Below the pieces are notes generated by a model, which had not been told where the DNA came from, ran no database searches, and saw only the letters and a list, made by a program, of their open reading frames with translations. Below, piece after piece: positions 38,101 to 45,175 of a stretch of 64,000 nucleotides of DNA. Each line of letters begins with the position of its first letter. Within the stretch, counting starts at the first letter, position 1. Source of the stretch: Polyangium mundeleinium (lineage in GTDB: Bacteria; Myxococcota_A; Polyangia; Polyangiales; Polyangiaceae); NCBI RefSeq assembly GCF_028369105.1, contig NZ_JAQNDO010000001.1, forward strand, positions 9,456,501-9,520,500, given 5' to 3'. The position numbers and the translations under genes were made by a program.

Positions 38101-40789
38101 GCGCCGCTTGCCCGAGCCGCCCGTCGTCCCGGTGCCCGCGCGCGTCGCGGCTCTCGCCCGCGAGGCGCCAGAGCGGACCGCCCTTGCGCGGGGAGACCGG
38201 ACGTGGTCGTACCGGACGCTCGTGCATCAGGCCGCCCTCGTCGCGCAGGCCTTGCAGGACGCCGGGCTCGCGCCAGGCGAGGTCGTCGCCGTCGCGGGGC
38301 CGCGCTCCTTCGGCCTCGTCGCCGCCATGCTCGGGGTTCTCTCCTCGGGCGGCGTGCTCCTCCTGCTCGACCCGCGCCTGCCGCGAAAGCGCCGCGAGAT
38401 CATGATCGCCGAGGCCGGCGCCCGGCGTGGGATCGTCATTGCACGGGAGGGACGAACCTCGGAAGGGCCACTCCCGGAGGAGCTCCGCGCCCTGCGCCTC
38501 GATGCGGAGTCGGGTTTGTCTTCCTCGAACCGCCCCGCCGCTCTCCCGACGCCCGCGCCCGACGCGCCCGCCTACGTCTTCTTCACGTCCGGCACGACGG
38601 GCACCCCCAAGGGCGTCCTCGGCGTGCACAAGGGCCTCGCGCACTTCCTGCAATGGCAGAGCCGGACCTTTGGTGTCGGCCCGGGAGACCGCGCCGCGCA
38701 GCTCACCGCCCTCTCGTTCGACGTCGTCCTGCGTGATGTCTTCGTCGCGCTGGTCAGCGGTGGTACGCTGGTCCTGCCCCCGGACGACGATCCGATGGAC
38801 GGCCGCCGCCTCTTCGATTGGCTCGAGCGAGAGGCAATCACCGTGTTGCATACCGTGCCCTCGCTCGCCCAGGCTTGGCTCGCGGATGTCCCCGAGGACC
38901 GCTCCCTTCCCGCGCTCCGGTGGGCTTTTTTCGCGGGCGAGCCGCTCGGCGATACCCTGGCCCGGAGGTTTTCCCGGGCCGCGCCAGCCTGCCAGATCAT
39001 CAACCTGTACGGCCCCACCGAGACCACCCTCGCGAAATGCGCGTTTCCGGTGCCCGCGAACCCGCAGCCGGGCGTGCAGCCGGTCGGTCTTCCCCTGCCG
39101 GAGACCCAGGCGCTCGTGATGCGCGGCGAGGAGCTTTGTGGCGCCTTCGAGCCCGGCGAGATCGTGATCCGCACGCCGTTCCGCACCCGTGGCTACCTGA
39201 ATGGCACAGGCGAGCAGGCGCGGCGATTCGCGCGAAATTCACGCACGGGTGACCCGGACGATCTCCTCTATCGCACGGGGGACGTGGGCCGGTATCGCCT
39301 CGACGGTTCGCTCGACATCCTCGGGCGGACCGACGATCAGGTGAAGATCCGCGGCGTGCGCGTCGAGCTCCGGGGCATCGAGGCGACGATCGTCCAGCGG
39401 ATCGGCGTGGCGCAAGCCGTCGTCGTGGCGGAGGGCGAGGGGGCGGACAAGCGGCTCGTCGCCTATCTCGTGGCCCGGCGCGACGCAGAGCCCGGCCAAA
39501 CCCTCCGCCCCGACCCGTCCGCCTTGCGGCAGGCGCTCCTGGAGACGCTGCCCGAGCCCATGGTCCCGAGCGCCTTCGAATGGCTCGACGCCGTCCCGCT
39601 CGGCCCGAACGGCAAGGTCGACAAGAAGGCGCTGCCGCCGCCGAGCGCCGCGGCGAGAGCGTCGGCCGGCATGGTCGATCCGCGCAGCGCGGAGGAGCGC
39701 GCGCTCGTCGAGATATGGGAGGACGTGCTCGGGCAGAGCCCCCTCGGCGTCCGGGATTCGTTCTTCGATCTCGGCGGGCATTCCCTCCTCGCGGTGCGGC
39801 TCCTCGCCCGGGTGAAGGATCGGTTTGGCAAGACCCTCCCTCTTGCCGTGTTCTTTCAGGCCCCGACCATCGAGGAGATGGCCCGAAAGCTCGGCAGCCC
39901 GCCGGACGTCGACGCCTGGGCCCCGCTCGTGGCGATGCAGCCCCGTGGCGCGCGCATTCCGCTGTTCTGCGTGCCGGGGGGTCACGGCAGCGTGCATTAC
40001 CTCTCGCTGCTCTCGCACCACCTCGGGAAGGATCAGCCTTTCTACGCGCTCCAGTCCGTCGGGCTGTCCGGAAAAACCGAACCGTACCGGACCATGGACG
40101 CGCTCGTCGCTCGGTACCTCGCCGAGATCCGCGCCGTGAAACCCCGGGGACCGTATCTCCTCCTGGGCCATTCCTTCGGTGGAAAGGTGGTCTTCGCGCT
40201 GGCGCAGGAGCTTCGCCGCCTGGACGAGCGTGTGCACGTCCTTGTGCTCGACTCGTTGCCGCCGGACCTCACGTACCGGCCCGAGTCCCTGTGGGACGAG
40301 GTCGACGTCATCGAGGAGATGATCGTGGGCTTGGAGGAGGTGTCCGGCGGCAGCCTCGTCGTCACGCGCGAGCAAATCGCCGCCCTGTCCTCCGAGGGAC
40401 GAATCGGTCTCATGCACCGGTATCTCGAACGAATCGGCCTCTTGCCGCCGGGCGCGGACGTCGCCGAGACGCACGGGCAGGTGAACGTCTACCAGGCCTC
40501 GAAACGAATGGCCTACGATCCGCGGGATCCTGCGCCGGTTCCGCTCCTCTACCTCGTCGCCGAGGAGGGCAGCGCCGCGCACCGCGAGCGCAAGGTGGCG
40601 GGCTGGTCGAAGCTCGCCCCGGTGACGGCGAGGATCATGCCTGGGGGGCACGTGACGATGCTCCGGGAGCCCCACGTGCGAGCGCTGGCGAAGGTGATCG
40701 ACGAGCACCTCCGCGACATCGCCGGGGAGGAAAACTCCCCGGCCGTGAAAACCTTATTTCGACCCGGTCCGCTGGCCGGCGCGCATTGA
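32120..40789 (+). CDS. Non-ribosomal peptide synthetase, TubC-C-A(nMT)-T-C-A-T-TE (modules 3 and 4, release)
   Basis: The protein has 2889 aa from a GTG at 32120 that overlaps the preceding stop. Domains (approximate residues) are TubC docking 1-56, C1 75-500 (HHIASDG at 211), A1 546-980 continuing to the A10 core PNGKVDRRAL at 1421, an inserted N-methyltransferase about 985-1245 (LLEIGCGSGLLLFRL at 1052), T1 (LGGHSLLVT, 1478), C2 1547-1960 (HHIASDGG, 1678), A2 2007-2500 (FFTSGTTGTPKG, NLYGPTETTLAK), T2 (LGGHSLLAV, about 2551) and TE 2600-2889 (GHSFGG nucleophile near 2686, LVLDSLPPD, GGHVTML). Unit 4 should be N-methylated. The TE releases the chain by hydrolysis or cyclisation. There is no epimerase domain. 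Confidence 0.95.
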   Translation: MNGDVEALLSELSGLGVRFWLEDDRLRFRAPQGALTPALREAMAARKAEILSLLRQGLSRKESAPPLRPVPRTGPLPLSFGQQRIWFLDRMGGGTAYNMPLSMRLEGPLDVEALASSLSEIVRRHEGLRTTFVVRDDEPTQVIEPPVRLTLPLVDLRHLSAAEQEFEVTRRVQAEGQRLFDLTADPLLRASLLRCADGPAPVHVLLATMHHIASDGWSMGVFRRELAALYRAFVEGRPSPLPELSLQIADVAVWQRRSLTPEVLAPHLAYWKKQLEGAPPLLQLPADRPRRPGAPFECGVLRFRIEPQLFGAVRALGQSAGATPFMTFLASFQVLLSRCAGQDDVVVGTPIAGRNREELEPLIGFFVNSLALRADLADDPTFLELLARVRKDTQDAFAHQELPFEKLVEALSPERDPSHHPIFQVAFAFHDTAFANTDELGLPGLRETPLQPRSQQARLDLEMHLDPRDGGLDGLLFHDTNLFDPSTVEPLIDRFRTLLEGIVADPRRRVSDLPLLPAAERHRVLVDVNPTKTDLPLSPSAGALVEAQARSTPDAVAVLFDDGITPRSLTYRELVERASKLASHLRSLGVGPDDLVGLCLDPSLDRIVGLVGILLSGGAYVPLDPAYPAERLAFMLDDARPRVVVTNERLAEVLPVRDARFVLLDRDAAVIDAAQPCRPARGARLEDLAYVIYTSGSTGKPKGALLTHRGLVNVAEAQRRMFELGPDDRVLQLASLSFDAATFETFLALASGATLCLGARAEVVPGEPLSRFLARHRISMVTLTPSALAALPVTALPELRTITVAGEACTPALVEAWARGRRFFNLYGPTEATIWSTAMRCVEPADATRIGRPIPNTQVYVLDRRKNPVPEGTPGELYLGGVGVARGYLNRPELTEARFVPDPFGEGILYRTGDLVRLRDRGELEFLGRVDDQVKIRGHRVELGEIEAALGAHPEVREVVVVAREDRPGDRRLVAYVVPDATSAEAQAGHVEQWQTLYEQTYGRPADGGDPTFDIAGWNDSYTGAPIPAEQMAEWVDATVADVRALSPRSLLEIGCGSGLLLFRLAPSCERYVGTDLAGEAVARLLRLQATRKDLERVTVLERAADDFTGIPEGAFDVVLLNSVVQYFPSVEYLIRVLEGAARAVKPGGSIYLGDVRNLSLLSAYHASVQRHRAPDELTRDELRARVEQRLLDEEELLVDPGFFRALASRLPPIEAVEIRVKRGRHHNELTRFRYQVILRVGGSAAVPAAPEALLDFRRDGFSLASLRDHLAVAAPGSLLVREVPDARVEDDIRTVAWLVGGRDGRVAQLRKTLAEAREGVDPEALFALAAELGYEAEVSPAASGTPGALDVTLWRRSADKPRLAEATRTSAAPWHAYTNNPLRGKIHRRLWPKLAEHVRRTLPDFMIPAAWVTLDALPLTPNGKVDRRALPTPVELSGRREGAVTAPRTRTEELLAGIWREVLGLKEVGVEDSFFDLGGHSLLVTQVAARARRAFEREMPLQVLFERTTIAALAEWLDAAETAAVAPAKPEEALVLRPVARDGALPLSFAQERLWFLNELQGSDAAYNMPMALRLSGALDADALARSLAAIVRRHESLRTNFVTVAGQPAQIVRDAAFSLVHVDLRSEPEETLPSTLLRLAAEDATRPFDLERDAPFRATLLRLPCETEHVLLVNVHHIASDGGSMAIFVRELAALYEAHREGSPSPLPDLPVQYADFAVWQRAWLSSERMAQELAYWRQKLEGAPPSLSLPLRGPRPARPSTRGAAASLTLPVSLVRRLRALSLRENVTLFVTLLSAFQLLLARLSGQHDVVVGTPVAHRNRVELEGVFGLFLNSLVLRTNVSGDPTFSELVQRARRTTVEAFAHQDIPFEKLVAELQPARDPSHSPFFQVLFNLVPAEASLPRLHGLEISRLAGEHEEPAKFDLTLYATELGEGLELRAVYKVDLFAAETIAHLLEQYGHLLEQAAGDPEQRAFAMSLVTPSMRGLLPDPSRRLPEPPVVPVPARVAALAREAPERTALARGDRTWSYRTLVHQAALVAQALQDAGLAPGEVVAVAGPRSFGLVAAMLGVLSSGGVLLLLDPRLPRKRREIMIAEAGARRGIVIAREGRTSEGPLPEELRALRLDAESGLSSSNRPAALPTPAPDAPAYVFFTSGTTGTPKGVLGVHKGLAHFLQWQSRTFGVGPGDRAAQLTALSFDVVLRDVFVALVSGGTLVLPPDDDPMDGRRLFDWLEREAITVLHTVPSLAQAWLADVPEDRSLPALRWAFFAGEPLGDTLARRFSRAAPACQIINLYGPTETTLAKCAFPVPANPQPGVQPVGLPLPETQALVMRGEELCGAFEPGEIVIRTPFRTRGYLNGTGEQARRFARNSRTGDPDDLLYRTGDVGRYRLDGSLDILGRTDDQVKIRGVRVELRGIEATIVQRIGVAQAVVVAEGEGADKRLVAYLVARRDAEPGQTLRPDPSALRQALLETLPEPMVPSAFEWLDAVPLGPNGKVDKKALPPPSAAARASAGMVDPRSAEERALVEIWEDVLGQSPLGVRDSFFDLGGHSLLAVRLLARVKDRFGKTLPLAVFFQAPTIEEMARKLGSPPDVDAWAPLVAMQPRGARIPLFCVPGGHGSVHYLSLLSHHLGKDQPFYALQSVGLSGKTEPYRTMDALVARYLAEIRAVKPRGPYLLLGHSFGGKVVFALAQELRRLDERVHVLVLDSLPPDLTYRPESLWDEVDVIEEMIVGLEEVSGGSLVVTREQIAALSSEGRIGLMHRYLERIGLLPPGADVAETHGQVNVYQASKRMAYDPRDPAPVPLLYLVAEEGSAAHRERKVAGWSKLAPVTARIMPGGHVTMLREPHVRALAKVIDEHLRDIAGEENSPAVKTLFRPGPLAGAH

Positions 40790-40806
40790 CTGCTTCTGGA
40801 GGTCCC

Positions 40807-42522
40807 ATGTACGTGCTCGGAATCAATGCCGCATATCACGAATCGGCCGCTTGCCTGCTCGAGGATGGGAAGCTCGTCGCCGCCATCGAGGAGGAGCGCC
40901 TCTCGCGGCGGAAGCACGGAAAGCCTGCCGAGCCGACGAACGGCCACGATCTGCCGCGACTCGCCATCCAGCATTGCCTCGACAGGGCGGGGATCGGGCT
41001 CGGGGACGTCGCCTGGGTCGGCTACTCGATCGAGCCCCGCGCGCGGCTCCAGAACAAGGATCTCGCCGACCGGGTCGTGCCGGGCGGGTGGGGCAGCGAG
41101 GAGGGCGAAATGCGCTTCTTCGACAGCCTCCAGCGCGTGCCCTCGGAGCTACGCGCCCTGGGCATGCAGGGCGAAATGAAATGGGTCGGCCACCACCTCG
41201 CGCACGCCGCCTCGGCGTTCCTCCCCTCGTCGTTCCACGAGTCCGCCATTCTCTGCGTGGACGGGATCGGCGAGCTCGGCTCGACCCTGTTCGCCCACGG
41301 CAGCGGGACGAAGATGGAGGTGGAGAGCGAGATTCGCTACCCAGCATCCCTCGGGTTTCTTTGGGAAAAATTCTCCAAGTTCTTGGGTTTTTCCGAGTAC
41401 GACGCGTGCAAGGTCATGGGCCTCGCGTCCTATGGCGATCCGACGGTGTACCTGCCGCACTTCGAGCGCCTGCTCACGTTCGCCCCCGAGGGCCGATTCC
41501 AGCTCGACGGGCACGCGTTACGCTTCCGGGTCGAGGACTACACGCCGCTCGAGGCCATGTTCGGGATCGCCGGGCGCAAGAAGGGCGAGCCGATCCTCGC
41601 CGCGCACGAGGACATCGCCGCGGCGCTGCAGGAGATCACGAACCAGACCTTCAGCCACATGTTCCAGCATCTGGCGAGGAGCACGGGCTCGAAAAACCTT
41701 TGCATGGCGGGCGGCGTCGCGCTGAACTGCGTCGCGAACCGCATCGCCTTCGAGGCGAGCCCCTTCGAGCGGCTTTACATCCAGCCGGCCGCGCACGACG
41801 CGGGCACGGCGCTCGGCGCGGCGCTCTACATCTGGCACACCATGCTCGGTCATCCGGAACGACTCGCCCTTCGCCACGCCTACATGGGCCCAAGCTTCGA
41901 CGACGCCGCCCTCGAGCGCGCGCTCGCGAGCTCCGGGCTCGTCTACGAGCGCGTCCCCGACATCGAGCGGAGGGCCGCGAAGCTCATCGCCGATGGTGAC
42001 ATCGTCGGCTGGTTCCAGGGCGCCATGGAGTACGGCCCGCGCGCCCTCGGCAATCGAAGCCTGCTCGCGGATCCACGCTCGCCCACCATGAAACAGGTCT
42101 TGAACGACCGGGTCAAGCACCGCGAGCCCTTCCGTCCCTTCGCGCCGAGCGTGCTCGCCGAGGAGGCCGCGAAATGGTTCTGCATCGAGAAAACGGCCGA
42201 GGCCTCCGATTTCATGCTCGTCGCCTATCCCGCCCGCCCCGAGCAGGCAGGCCGCATCCCCGCCGTCGTCCACGTCGATGGGACGAGCCGTGTACAGACC
42301 GTGCGCGCCGAGACGAACCGCCGTTATCACGGGCTGATCTCGGCCTTCCACGAGCTCACGGGCGTCCCCATGGTGCTGAATACCTCGTTCAACGACAACG
42401 AGCCCATCGTCTGCACGCCCGAGCACGCGATCGATACCTTCAAGGGCACGCGCATCGACGCGCTCGCCATGGGTGATTTCCTCGTGGAGGCGCGCAGGCA
42501 GCCCGGACGCATGGGGGTTTGA
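40807..42522 (+). CDS. Carbamoyltransferase (NodU/TobZ family)
   Basis: The protein has 571 aa, normal for the family. A GGAGGT site lies 3 nt before the ATG. Family marks are the N-terminal GINAAYHESAACLLEDG and EEERLSRRKH, the metal-site histidines in VGHHLAHAASAF, the ASKHA-type ATP site (CMAGGVALNCVANR), and the C-terminal YrdC-like part (EYGPRALGNRSLLADPRSP, NTSFNDNEPIV). The enzyme makes carbamoyl adenylate from carbamoyl phosphate and ATP and transfers the carbamoyl group to a hydroxyl or amino group. It follows the TE-bearing NRPS by 17 bp, so it most likely tailors the peptide product. Confidence 0.93.
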   Translation: MYVLGINAAYHESAACLLEDGKLVAAIEEERLSRRKHGKPAEPTNGHDLPRLAIQHCLDRAGIGLGDVAWVGYSIEPRARLQNKDLADRVVPGGWGSEEGEMRFFDSLQRVPSELRALGMQGEMKWVGHHLAHAASAFLPSSFHESAILCVDGIGELGSTLFAHGSGTKMEVESEIRYPASLGFLWEKFSKFLGFSEYDACKVMGLASYGDPTVYLPHFERLLTFAPEGRFQLDGHALRFRVEDYTPLEAMFGIAGRKKGEPILAAHEDIAAALQEITNQTFSHMFQHLARSTGSKNLCMAGGVALNCVANRIAFEASPFERLYIQPAAHDAGTALGAALYIWHTMLGHPERLALRHAYMGPSFDDAALERALASSGLVYERVPDIERRAAKLIADGDIVGWFQGAMEYGPRALGNRSLLADPRSPTMKQVLNDRVKHREPFRPFAPSVLAEEAAKWFCIEKTAEASDFMLVAYPARPEQAGRIPAVVHVDGTSRVQTVRAETNRRYHGLISAFHELTGVPMVLNTSFNDNEPIVCTPEHAIDTFKGTRIDALAMGDFLVEARRQPGRMGV

Positions 42523-42538
42523 CCTCCCGCGGAATACC

Positions 42539-44227
42539 ATGACGATCATCGGATTCATCTGGAAAGAAGCCGCCGCCGAGCGCCCCAAGCTCTTCATCGC
42601 CGCCACCGGCGCCGGCCTCGCGAACACGCTCGTGCTCACGCTCGTCACGGTGTTCGCCCAATCGCCGGAGAGCGCGGGCGTGCGGTCGTTCTTCCTCTTC
42701 CTGTTCGCCGTCCTCGTGTACGTCCTGGCCGCGCGTTACGTGTTCCACCGAATGACCGATATCGTCGAGGAGGTCCTCTACCGGCTGAAGAGCCGCATCG
42801 TGGAGAAGATCGGGCGCGCCGAGCTCGCCGGCATCGAGCGCCTCGGAACAGCCGAGATCTACGATCGCATCACGGAGAACGCGACGGTCATCTCCAACGC
42901 CGCGGGCGTCGTGACAAACGTCATGCAGCAGATCGTGATCTTCGTGTTCGCGGTCCTCTACGTCGCGTGGATGTCCTTGCCGGCCTTCATCCTCGTCGCC
43001 TTCCTGATCGGGGTGGGGCTCACGCTTTATTTCACGCGCTCGGAGGGGATGACCCCCTTGCTGAAGGCGCTCGGAAAGACCCGCATCGCGTTCCTCGAAA
43101 ACCTCACCGACCTGCTCCGGGGCTTCAAGGAGGTGAAGCTCGGACGCGAGCGGGGCCGCGAGATCCGCGCGGACATCGACGTGGCGTCGGCCTCCCTCCG
43201 GGACGTCTCGCGCAAAGCCAACCACCTCTTCGACGAAAACTTCATCCTCGTCTGCGCCACGCAATTCGCGCTCCTCGGCGCGCTCGTGTTCGTCCTGCCG
43301 CAGCACGTGACGGTCGAGTCGGCCACGCTCTCGAAGCTCGTCGCCGCGGTCATGTTCCTGTGGGGGCCGCTCCAGGGAGCGGTCAGCGGCTATCCCGCGT
43401 ACGTCCGGTCGAACCACGCCATTGCCGATATCCTCGCGCTCGAGGCGAAGCTCGAAGGGGTCGAGGACACGGCCGAGCTCGCGAACGCCGAGGATGCGTG
43501 GAAGGGAACGCCCGGGACCCTCACGCTGAGGGACGTCGAATACGCGTATGCGGGGACGAACGGCGACCCCTCGTTCCGCATCGGCCCGATCGATCTCTCG
43601 ATCGAGCCCGGGGAGATCCTCTTCATCGTCGGGGGCAACGGGAGCGGCAAATCCACGCTCCTCAAGGTCCTGACGGGCCTGTACCCGGTGACATCCGGGA
43701 CGCTCCGCGCGAGCGACGCGACGGTGCGCCCCGAGAACGTGGCCTCCTACCGCGAGATGATCTCCGCGATCTTCTCCGATTTTCATCTTTTTTCGAGGGT
43801 TTACGGGCTCCTCGGCGCCGACGAGGCCCTCGTCCGCCGCCTGCTCGTGGAGATGCAGCTCGACAAGAAGACCGATTTCAAGGACGGACGCTTCACGAAG
43901 CGTGACCTGTCCACCGGCCAAAGGAAGCGCCTGGCGATGATCGTCTCGCTCCTCGAGGATCGGCCCATCTGCGTGTTCGACGAGTGGGCTGCCGATCAGG
44001 ACCCGGAGTTCCGCGCGTACTTCTACGATGAGCTCCTTCCGTCCCTCCGGCGGCGAGGCAAGACCGTGATCGCCGTGAGCCACGACGACCGGTTCTTTCA
44101 CTGCGCGGATCGGGTCGTGACGATGGATTATGGTAAAATCCGGTCCATCGACGGCGGACGGCCGCACGTTCCCCCCACATCTTCTTCCTCGAACGAAATG
44201 AAGACCCCCAGGGAGGCCATGCCATGA
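42539..44227 (+). CDS. Cyclic-peptide export type ABC transporter (fused TMD-NBD)
   Basis: The protein has 562 aa. The TMD occupies residues 10-290, with several hydrophobic helices (e.g. FFLFLFAVLVYVLAARYVF, IVIFVFAVLYVAWMS). The NBD has Walker A GGNGSGKST (about 366), the signature LSTGQRKRLA (in place of LSGGQ), Walker B PICVFDEWAADQDP and the switch His in AVSHDDRFF. The DEWAADQDP sequence and size are typical of the SyrD/PvdE 'cyclic peptide transporter' group, which exports NRPS lipopeptides or siderophore precursors to the periplasm or out of the cell. Its position right after the NRPS and tailoring genes makes it the likely product exporter and self-resistance pump. Its 3' end overlaps the DUF697 gene (ATGA). 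Confidence 0.92.
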   Translation: MTIIGFIWKEAAAERPKLFIAATGAGLANTLVLTLVTVFAQSPESAGVRSFFLFLFAVLVYVLAARYVFHRMTDIVEEVLYRLKSRIVEKIGRAELAGIERLGTAEIYDRITENATVISNAAGVVTNVMQQIVIFVFAVLYVAWMSLPAFILVAFLIGVGLTLYFTRSEGMTPLLKALGKTRIAFLENLTDLLRGFKEVKLGRERGREIRADIDVASASLRDVSRKANHLFDENFILVCATQFALLGALVFVLPQHVTVESATLSKLVAAVMFLWGPLQGAVSGYPAYVRSNHAIADILALEAKLEGVEDTAELANAEDAWKGTPGTLTLRDVEYAYAGTNGDPSFRIGPIDLSIEPGEILFIVGGNGSGKSTLLKVLTGLYPVTSGTLRASDATVRPENVASYREMISAIFSDFHLFSRVYGLLGADEALVRRLLVEMQLDKKTDFKDGRFTKRDLSTGQRKRLAMIVSLLEDRPICVFDEWAADQDPEFRAYFYDELLPSLRRRGKTVIAVSHDDRFFHCADRVVTMDYGKIRSIDGGRPHVPPTSSSSNEMKTPREAMP

Positions 44228-44913
44228 CCATCGAGAAGGCACAAACCAAGGACACGAAACCCGCCCCGAAGCAGGACACGGATGAGCCGAAGATCGAGGT
44301 GAAGACCGAGACGATCGAGGAGCCCAAGCCCGCCGCGGCCGCGAAAGAAGAGCCCAAGCCCGCCGCGAAAGAAGAGCCCAAGCCCGCCGCGAAAGAAGCG
44401 CCCAAGCCCGCCGCGAAAGAAGAGACCATGTCGCGTGTCGGGCGCGCCGAGGCCATCATCCGGCGCAACGTGCTCTGGTCGCTCGGCGCGGGCGTGGTGC
44501 CGATCCCCTTCGTCGACGCGCTCGCCGTTTCGGGCGTGCAGATCAAGATGCTCGCCGAGCTCTCGGATCTTTACGGAGTCCCGTTCAAGGACGACGCCGC
44601 CAAGAAGGTCATCGGCTCCTTGCTCTCGAGCCTCGGCGGCGTGACGGTCGGCGCCGCGATCGGCTCGAGCTTCGCGAAGCTCCTCCCCGGCGTGGGCACG
44701 GCGCTCGGCATCGTCACGGTGCCGCTCGTCGCGGGCGCGTTCACGCACGCGACCGGGAAGGTCTTCCTGATGCATTTCGAGTCCGGCGGGACCATCCTCG
44801 ATTTCGATCCGCACGCGATGCGCGCGTACTTCAAGCAGGAGTTCGAGCGCGCCAAGGAGACCGTCGCGAAGGTCCAGGAACAAGAACGCGCGAACACGAC
44901 GAAGGCGAGCTGA
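44224..44913 (+). CDS. DUF697 (YcjF-like) membrane protein with Lys/Pro/Ala repeat arm
   Basis: The protein has 229 aa. The ATG overlaps the ABC transporter stop by 4 bp. The first 70 residues are a charged arm with repeats of PKPAAKEE. From about 72 on it is a DUF697-like domain (RAEAIIRRNVLWSLGAGVVP, PFVDALAVSGVQIKMLAELS) with hydrophobic stretches (SLGGVTVGAAIGSS, LGIVTVPLVAGAF) and a charged C-terminal helix. DUF697 proteins are membrane-associated and often sit with GTPases or stress genes; their role is poorly known. Tight coupling to the exporter suggests co-expression with the NRPS pathway, but whether it takes part is open. Confidence 0.8.
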   Translation: MTIEKAQTKDTKPAPKQDTDEPKIEVKTETIEEPKPAAAAKEEPKPAAKEEPKPAAKEAPKPAAKEETMSRVGRAEAIIRRNVLWSLGAGVVPIPFVDALAVSGVQIKMLAELSDLYGVPFKDDAAKKVIGSLLSSLGGVTVGAAIGSSFAKLLPGVGTALGIVTVPLVAGAFTHATGKVFLMHFESGGTILDFDPHAMRAYFKQEFERAKETVAKVQEQERANTTKAS

Positions 44914-44922
44914 TCGAGGGCC

Positions 44923-45165
44923 ATGGAGCTCGAGCCGCTCTTCACGTATGGTTTGCCTTTCCTCACGGCCTTCGCCGTGGGGCTTTTGGGCAGGACGCGG
45001 CGAATCGGGTTCTGGGGCGGCGTCTTCTTCTCGATCCTGCTCACGCCGCTGGGCGGTTTTCTCGTAGCGCTCGTGTCGGGCGCCAAGCCCATCGAGGACG
45101 AGCAAGCGCCGAAGCCGCTCCCGGCGGGCTCGAGCGAGAAGAAGAGACGGTGGTTCCGGCGATGA
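44923..45165 (+). CDS. Small two-TM membrane protein
   Basis: The protein has 80 aa. The ATG is 10 nt after the DUF697 stop and within the same run of genes. It has two hydrophobic helices (LFTYGLPFLTAFAVGLLG and IGFWGGVFFSILLTPLGGFL), then a charged tail ending in KKRRWFRR. I do not recognise a family. The spacing (9 and 10 bp to its neighbours) supports a real gene in the operon. Confidence 0.7.
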   Translation: MELEPLFTYGLPFLTAFAVGLLGRTRRIGFWGGVFFSILLTPLGGFLVALVSGAKPIEDEQAPKPLPAGSSEKKRRWFRR

Positions 45166-45175
45166 CGAGGAGACG

